Positions 59,102 through 64,000 of a DNA stretch of 64,000 nt are shown here, one piece after another. Position 1 is the stretch's first letter. The number at the start of each line of letters is the position of its first letter. The stretch is from the NCBI GenBank assembly GCA_022559985.1, contig JAFJTR010000061.1, forward strand, positions 124,001-188,000, read 5' to 3'. Source of the DNA: Parastagonospora avenae f. sp. tritici 18332-5. Lineage: Eukaryota > Ascomycota > Dothideomycetes > Pleosporales > Phaeosphaeriaceae. The notes below the pieces were generated by a model. It had not been told where the DNA came from. It ran no database searches and saw nothing but the letters and a program-made list of their open reading frames with translations. A program made the position numbers and the translations under genes.

Positions 59102-60374
59102 ATGCTGGTGCTCAAGCTCTTTCATATCGGCCTCTGCTTAGCGCGATGGTCAAAGGCTGCAGCTGCGCCTCCAGCCACCGGGTCGGATACATGCATAAAT
59201 CCGCCCAAGAGGATGGAATGGTACGATGTTTATGAATGTCCCGGCTGAGTGGGTCACTAATTCTAGATTTGTAGGAGACAGCTATCTGAGACCCAGAGGA
59301 AATCGTACATCGACGCTGTGTGGTGTTTGACACGCACTAAGGCCAAGTCCGGCATTAATGGAACGGTGAATCGCTTCGATGATCACCAAGCTGTGCATAT
59401 GGAGCAGAAGCCCCAGATCCACTGGGTGGTAGGCAGTCTCCTGAGCAAATTTGACATGCGCTTGCTGACACGTGTAGGGACACTTCCTTCTCTGGCACCG
59501 TTATTTCGTCGCGACCTATGAAAAAGCACTAAGAGATGAATGCGGATGGACCCTTGGTCAACCGTAAGTTGATTGCAGCCAGGAATTCATCTTCACCTGA
59601 GCGAGGTTGTACCGAAAACGTTTTGTCTAACTGGTCTGTAGCTACTGGGACTGGTCATTGGACGCGGAGCCCCAAAACGAAACGTCAGCCCGCGTTTTTG
59701 ACTCCGAAATCTTCAATTCCGACACTGGCTTTGGTGGCAACGGTTACCCGAAGGCATTTCCACCCGAAATGAACCGCCTGAACATTACTGGCAACACCGG
59801 TGGAGGATGCGTTATGAGCGGACCATTTGCGCCTCCACAGTTCATGTTGAACGTGCCTACTCCGCACTGCTTAGCGCGAGACTTTGTGCCATGGATCGTC
59901 AACCGGATGGCAGCCCCTAAGGTAGTTGACGAGGTACTGGCTCAGCCAGACTACACCAGCATCGCAAGGGCTGTGGAGAAGGAGCGGAGTTTTAATCCGT
60001 CTAACATCCATGCAAGCGGTCACTTTGGTATTGGTGGCATTCAGGGAACTATGGGAAACGCTGCGGAGAGTCCAGGTGGTGAGTAAATTGAGTACAGAGG
60101 ACTCATCGTGCCACCCGAAGCACGAACGCGCTGACGCACAGCAGACCCGCTCTTCTACTGCCATCATGGCAACATTGACCGTATATTCTGGGAATGGCAA
60201 CAAAAAAACTTGAAAGCGCGACTGAATGATGTTGGTGGGCCTATGACACCTTTTGACTATGGTGGGAAGAACGTCACTCTAGACTTCGAGATCAACATGG
60301 GTTTGCTAGCAAGCAACGCTACGCTCAAGGATTTACTGAATACTGTAGGCGGCAAGCTGTGTTACACTTACTAG
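59102..60374 (+). CDS. Secreted tyrosinase (binuclear copper monophenol oxidase), C-terminus decayed
   Basis: Oxidises phenols to quinones. Five exons: 59102-59220, 59275-59428, 59478-59563, 59642-60078 and 60145-60374, giving 341 residues to the TAG at 60372. The signal peptide is MLVLKLFHIGLCLARWSKAAA. All six copper His are present: QAVHMEQ, QIHW and LLWHRYF for CuA, then NIHASGH and DPLFYCHHGNIDR for CuB. PYWDWS is also seen. The core ends at the conserved LCYTY. Beyond the TAG, a shifted frame continues EYTDQSLLP and, after two more stops, LWVRLGSVDQTLPEFSHVAQ to 60586, so the C-terminal 70-80 residues are decayed. Whether the truncated enzyme folds is unknown. Confidence 0.85.
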
Positions 60375-60586
60375 AATACACCGATCAATCGCTTCTTCCA
60401 CGAGAATCACATTCAACATAGCGTCAAGATCTCGGACGTTCTCGTTCGAATTAGTGGTCGGCCGCCATTACACACGAACAGGAATTTCTCAACGATGCTA
60501 GTCTGTGGGTACGACTTGGAAGTGTCGACCAGACCCTTCCAGAATTTTCACATGTGGCACAAGTCAATATCGAGAGTGACTTATAA
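60375..60586 (+). pseudogene. Decayed C-terminal part of the tyrosinase gene
   Basis: After a frame change at the TAG (60372), sequence homologous in layout to short-tyrosinase tails is readable with stops at about 60408 and 60440: EYTDQSLLPRESHST, then AAITHEQEFLNDASLW and VAQVNIESDL ending at the TAA (60584-60586). Confidence 0.6.
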
Positions 60587-60642
60587 GTCGGGACAGTCGA
60601 CGGGTCCGTTGGAGGGTGAGTATGACTAATCAAGATATGGGT

Positions 60643-60859
60643 CCCATCAGGCGCCGGCGAAATTTGTGCCCGCCTTATCCAACGAAGAGGTGAAGAGGTA
60701 GCCTGTGCGTGCTCAAAGATTTCTAACAGTGCCAGGTAGAGTACATTAGAGCTGCGAATATATGTAGGCTCCTCTAGAAACTTATAATAAGTTTACCCCA
60801 ACGACTATAAGCTCATGCTGAAGGTGCAGAGCGGGTCCGAATTTCGCCGCTGCGTGGTC
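60643..60859 (-). mobile_element. MITE-like element, copy C (inverted)
   Basis: The plus strand reads catcaggcgccggcgaaatt followed by tgtgcccgcc on the left and gcgggtccgaatttcgccgc followed by tgcgtggtcg on the right. The reverse complement aligns with copies A and B (cgcagctct, tactctac, agaaatctttga, aggctacctcttcacctctt). About 217 bases. It lies just beyond the decayed tyrosinase tail. Confidence 0.7.
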
Positions 60860-60912
60860 GACAAATTCGATTTGATCGACCACAACATCCACAAGGCCCT
60901 GGATATCTGAAT
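60860..60912 (+). repeat. Second copy of the C-terminal coding segment of the gene at 57103
   Basis: A 30-base stretch (attcgatttgatcgaccaca and ten more bases) matches 57477-57506 at 29 positions and keeps the frame (DKFDLIDHNIHKALDI, stop). It abuts MITE copy C. The rest of the gene is not present here. Confidence 0.6.
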
Positions 60913-61785
60913 CACACACAAGAACCGCCGTCATATGAAGGACCCGCATACCGCCGACATTAACAAGGTCATTTCGCAATCCTACTTTGACTATGAGCTT
61001 ACAGTTGTGTTTGGCGCCTTGTTCGGTATTTACACTGGCTTGTTCAACGCAACTTGAAAGGACATACTGGTAGAACATTTCATATTCAGATCTGGCACAA
61101 TGTTTGTTCGCGCAGGTCTCAGCAAATCTGCTATAGTGGCAAGTTGGAAAGACATTTTCCCTGGACAATAACTCAAAATGTAACTGACAGCTGCGAAGTA
61201 TATGTGACTCAAGCGAATATCAAGTATTTGATCACTTCTAGAGTGACGGCATACACGCGAACTCATTCCCGCAAACAGTTTGCGCGGGAATCCAGCGGCA
61301 TTAGTGTGAACTATTTTGCCACGTACCGAAAGCCAGTCCGGATGGTACCCATGTAAAGACATTGAGGAGAGAGGCCCGCCCCCACCCTAGACACCATATG
61401 CGATTTGTGGTATACAGTGTACCACGGTGATGGCAACGATGTGGATAGGCGGGGTAACTTATGCATATTGTAACAACGCACCCCGAGTCTCAACAGCGCG
61501 GATGCGTTCATAGCAATACATATGTACCAATAGCGCGCTCTTGATTCAAATAGATGTCGTCGGTGTGTTGTCGGGTGGTTCGAGTTTCTTTCCAACCGCG
61601 AACAGGTCGCGTGGGGTGCAGCTGTATGCCACCAGCGGTATTAATGAGTCGATGCTTTGGTGGCGACGCTGTATTCATCATTGCTATTTCTCGTCGCCCT
61701 CTGCCCGTCGAAAATTCGGTTGTTCCCACCAAATAACTCCCACACTTGGCTCACCTTCAAACTATCATCAAGAGCATCATCATAG
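60913..61785. other. Intergenic region, no gene seen
   Basis: No conserved frame or repeat beyond short direct repeats. It includes the promoter of the zf-3CxxC gene. Confidence 0.45.
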
Positions 61786-62223
61786 ATGGGCAAGAAGAAA
61801 GTTTTCAAACCGAAGTCGCCTCCGCCTTGCTTCAGAATGTACATGTTCCCACATGACAACGTCGCAGCAGTCCTCAGCGAACACTCTATCACAGCTGGGT
61901 TTCACAATAATGAAAATGATGAAAGCTCCACCCGCTCGTTTATGACGTTCACCTTTGGACGCTTCACTTGCGACAGCAAAGCCTGCTCAGGTCGTGTTTG
62001 GCTCAGCCGAAAGATTGCGAAATCTATTCGGCAATATTCAAAGGACGGGTACAACGCCGTTGTATGCAACCAGCGGTGCCAAAAGTGTGAGAGACTGGGC
62101 AGGTTGCAGATTGACAAAGACTCTTATGTCGACCGGGTCTTGTACAGAATCAAGAAGTGGAAAGGTGTTGAGATTGAGCAACCGGTTTATAAAGAGAAGA
62201 CGACTAAGCCACACAAAAGTTGA
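61786..62223 (+). CDS. zf-3CxxC zinc-binding domain protein
   Basis: Intronless, 145 residues. The fungal 3CxxC domain spans about residues 50-120: MTFTFGRFTCDSKACSGRVWLSRKIA, YNAVVCNQRCQKCERLG, then DKDSYVDRVLYRIKKWKGVE. Cys pairs are CDSKAC and CNQRCQKC, the latter with a CxxC. Family members are common in fungi and related to an animal receptor-trafficking zinc domain. The molecular role is unknown. The N-terminus is basic, with no signal peptide. Confidence 0.85.
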   Translation: MGKKKVFKPKSPPPCFRMYMFPHDNVAAVLSEHSITAGFHNNENDESSTRSFMTFTFGRFTCDSKACSGRVWLSRKIAKSIRQYSKDGYNAVVCNQRCQKCERLGRLQIDKDSYVDRVLYRIKKWKGVEIEQPVYKEKTTKPHKS

Positions 62224-62289
62224 TTGTGTGAAGGCTGTAAAAAGGGGAGTTGGTAAGCAGTCAAGTAAATGAAAGAATGTAACTCATCA

Positions 62290-62973
62290 TTAGCTATCAT
62301 GCATGTGTCGATGTCCTTTCGGAAGTGACTTGCCCACTCGTTCATCCGGAACCTTCCCATCGGCCAAATCCTTGAGGGTGATAGGCTTGAGCTTTCCGTT
62401 CGCATCGATGATAATGACCCCCTCATTTCCGCAAGGCCACCGCCGCCCCATAATGTCTTCCTTGACATAAGCACTCGGATCACACTTAGTGACGACTCTC
62501 AACTCTTTGAGACTGTGAAAGTGAGGGAATTCGGTTTCAGCCTCACACCACAGCCAATACGTATCTCGCTCTAGCCGCTCGATTCCCAGCTTTTGGACTA
62601 AAGGTGCAACTTGTCGTAGGCGCTCAAGCTGGTTTTCTCCAATGTCCACAATGTCAATCGCTGGCATGAACCAGACATATCGCCGCGGCGATTCAATAGT
62701 TTGATCGAATTTCCCGATCGGGAATTCAAGTTCTACAGGCTGTTCGCTGTAGAGTTGATGGTAGATGCCTTTTAGATGATTGCGAGCTTCCTGTGAGGTT
62801 TGTAACGGCGCGGGCACTGGCGTGCGTGTCTGGAGTCTTGGGTATAGCAGATATTCGTTTGTCTTCGGCTTGTATGAGAAGCAGATCACGATAATTCGTG
62901 GTTGGATAGTCGCTTCCCAGATCTGGAGACGTAGCTCCGCTGGGAGAAGAGAGAATTGTTTGAAAGTGCCCAT
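62290..62973 (-). CDS. 2EXR-domain protein
   Basis: Intronless, 227 residues. The N-terminal 2EXR motif is clear: FSLLPAELRLQIWEATIQPRIIVICF (hydrophobic helix with LPxELRLxIW), followed by PVPAPLQTSQEARNHL, the second conserved block where a Cys/Ser-x-x-SR pattern is usual. 2EXR proteins are numerous in filamentous fungi and resemble F-box domains. Function unknown. Convergent with the zf-3CxxC gene, stops 67 bases apart. Confidence 0.85.
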   Translation of the reverse strand: MGTFKQFSLLPAELRLQIWEATIQPRIIVICFSYKPKTNEYLLYPRLQTRTPVPAPLQTSQEARNHLKGIYHQLYSEQPVELEFPIGKFDQTIESPRRYVWFMPAIDIVDIGENQLERLRQVAPLVQKLGIERLERDTYWLWCEAETEFPHFHSLKELRVVTKCDPSAYVKEDIMGRRWPCGNEGVIIIDANGKLKPITLKDLADGKVPDERVGKSLPKGHRHMHDS

Positions 62974-64000
62974 GGCCGTGTCGATTACGTTTGAGATGAT
63001 GGTGGAGTGAAGTGCGCTGGACCTTGTAGGATATTATGGCTGCTGCCTAGTCTAGCTGTTCGTGGTCTGGTCTGCCTGCCATCTGCCATGTAAGCGACTT
63101 CTCGTGTAAATAAGACTCATCTCAACAAATACACCGTAACATCTTTCTACTTCAGTGCATCCTAAAGCCCTTCGCCGTGTTTCGCTCAAACGAGAGCAAA
63201 CACGTCTGATGGGTCGTCGACAATATCACGCGTGTGGAGAAAGGATCTGTCTGGTATGTTGTGAGAGGGCCAGCACGAAACAGCCTGCATCGCTTTGCAA
63301 CACACATATCCGTCGAGATAGACGCACCAAATCTCGACTGTTCCCACGCGCCAGAAAGTACCCGCACTGTTGCGTCGCAATAACGCTATCGTATTCGACC
63401 TACAACAAGGCAGATATCGAAGGATTGTGGAAAGGCAGCGCGTCCCGGGATAAAATTGATCGGGACCACGGCTGGTTACCATTCTTGCTTGCAAGGAATT
63501 GACCATCCTTAGAATGGCGCGATACAAGGGACATGGTCGTGCAGGGCGTTGGGGCCGGGCACGTGTCTTAAACTGACAGCGCAGCCGACTCGAGCTATCT
63601 ACTAGCCATGGATCGTCCACGCCGATACGGCCACCCAACATTGGTCACTTCTCACCAGAATCACGACATCGCTGTCACTGTGACGGAATTTGCGCTACTC
63701 GAAGAAGAAAGGTCGTCCTCTGGTTCACGGGTGGCTTCATCCGTCCTTTTTGGGGAGGATTAAGCTCGACCAAGAAGTCCGGCCGACGCTTGGCAACGCT
63801 TCTTATCGCCTGCTTGATAACAACCGCGTATCAGATATTCGGTAGTTCGAGATGGAGGGCCACCTGCGCGGTCACACCGCAGCCGCGATTGATTGGGGGG
63901 CAACATTTGATGGCATCCGCTGGTACAGCCTTTCCGGAAGCCTACGATTGACCACATACCCCGCATTTGACATATCCATCGGTGGCAATCTCTTCGAAAG
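62974..64000. other. Right-edge region, no gene called
   Basis: A 52-codon frame from the ATG at 63608 and other short frames have no recognisable content. A gene starting beyond the edge cannot be excluded. Confidence 0.4.

Overview
The window is nuclear DNA of a filamentous ascomycete (Pezizomycotina, most likely a dothideomycete). Genes lie on both strands. They carry short GT-AG introns of about 45-75 bases with clear branch sites, and each gene has its own upstream region. Fungus-specific families are present: HET, 2EXR, zf-3CxxC, a class II hydrophobin relative, a fungal-type tRNA ligase and a Fot1/pogo transposon. Decayed genes carry nonsense codons of the type left by repeat-induced point mutation. 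I assigned the organism by gene content, not by a search.

Bases 1-30,000 are mostly conserved single-copy genes: an aquaglyceroporin cut by the left edge, a SLAC1/TehA-type transporter, initiator tRNA-Met, a sphingoid-base kinase, coatomer beta (8 exons), mago nashi (7 exons), GID4, TRM8, an F-box-like gene with a broken paralogue beside it, an OYE-type flavin oxidoreductase, a CsbD-like protein, THOC3/TEX1, a short-chain dehydrogenase and tRNA ligase TRL1. Between 22.6 and 27.1 kb, inside this core, sits a cluster of four small genes, three with clear signal peptides. All four have one phase-1 intron splitting a cysteine codon, with another cysteine 18-20 residues later.

From about 30.5 kb the window turns accessory: a ten-cysteine secreted protein, long empty stretches, a C-terminally truncated MFS transporter, an amidase pseudogene, a HET pseudogene, an intact MFS transporter, a class 3 lipase pseudogene, and a complete but inactivated Fot1/pogo transposon with 55-base inverted repeats and a TA target duplication. 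Next come a divergent pair encoding acetolactate decarboxylase and a catabolic-type acetolactate synthase (an acetoin-forming module), a hydrophobin-like gene with a probable frameshift, a full-size ABCB exporter, an unknown two-exon gene, a secreted tyrosinase with a decayed C-terminus, a zf-3CxxC protein and a 2EXR protein. Four copies of a short inverted-repeat element (MITE-like) lie at 17.0, 48.3, 57.6 and 60.6 kb.

The most notable items are the small-secreted-protein cluster, the acetoin gene pair, an aquaglyceroporin in which both NPA-box asparagines are serine, the new MITE family, and the consistent G:C-to-A:T character of the nonsense codons in the right half.
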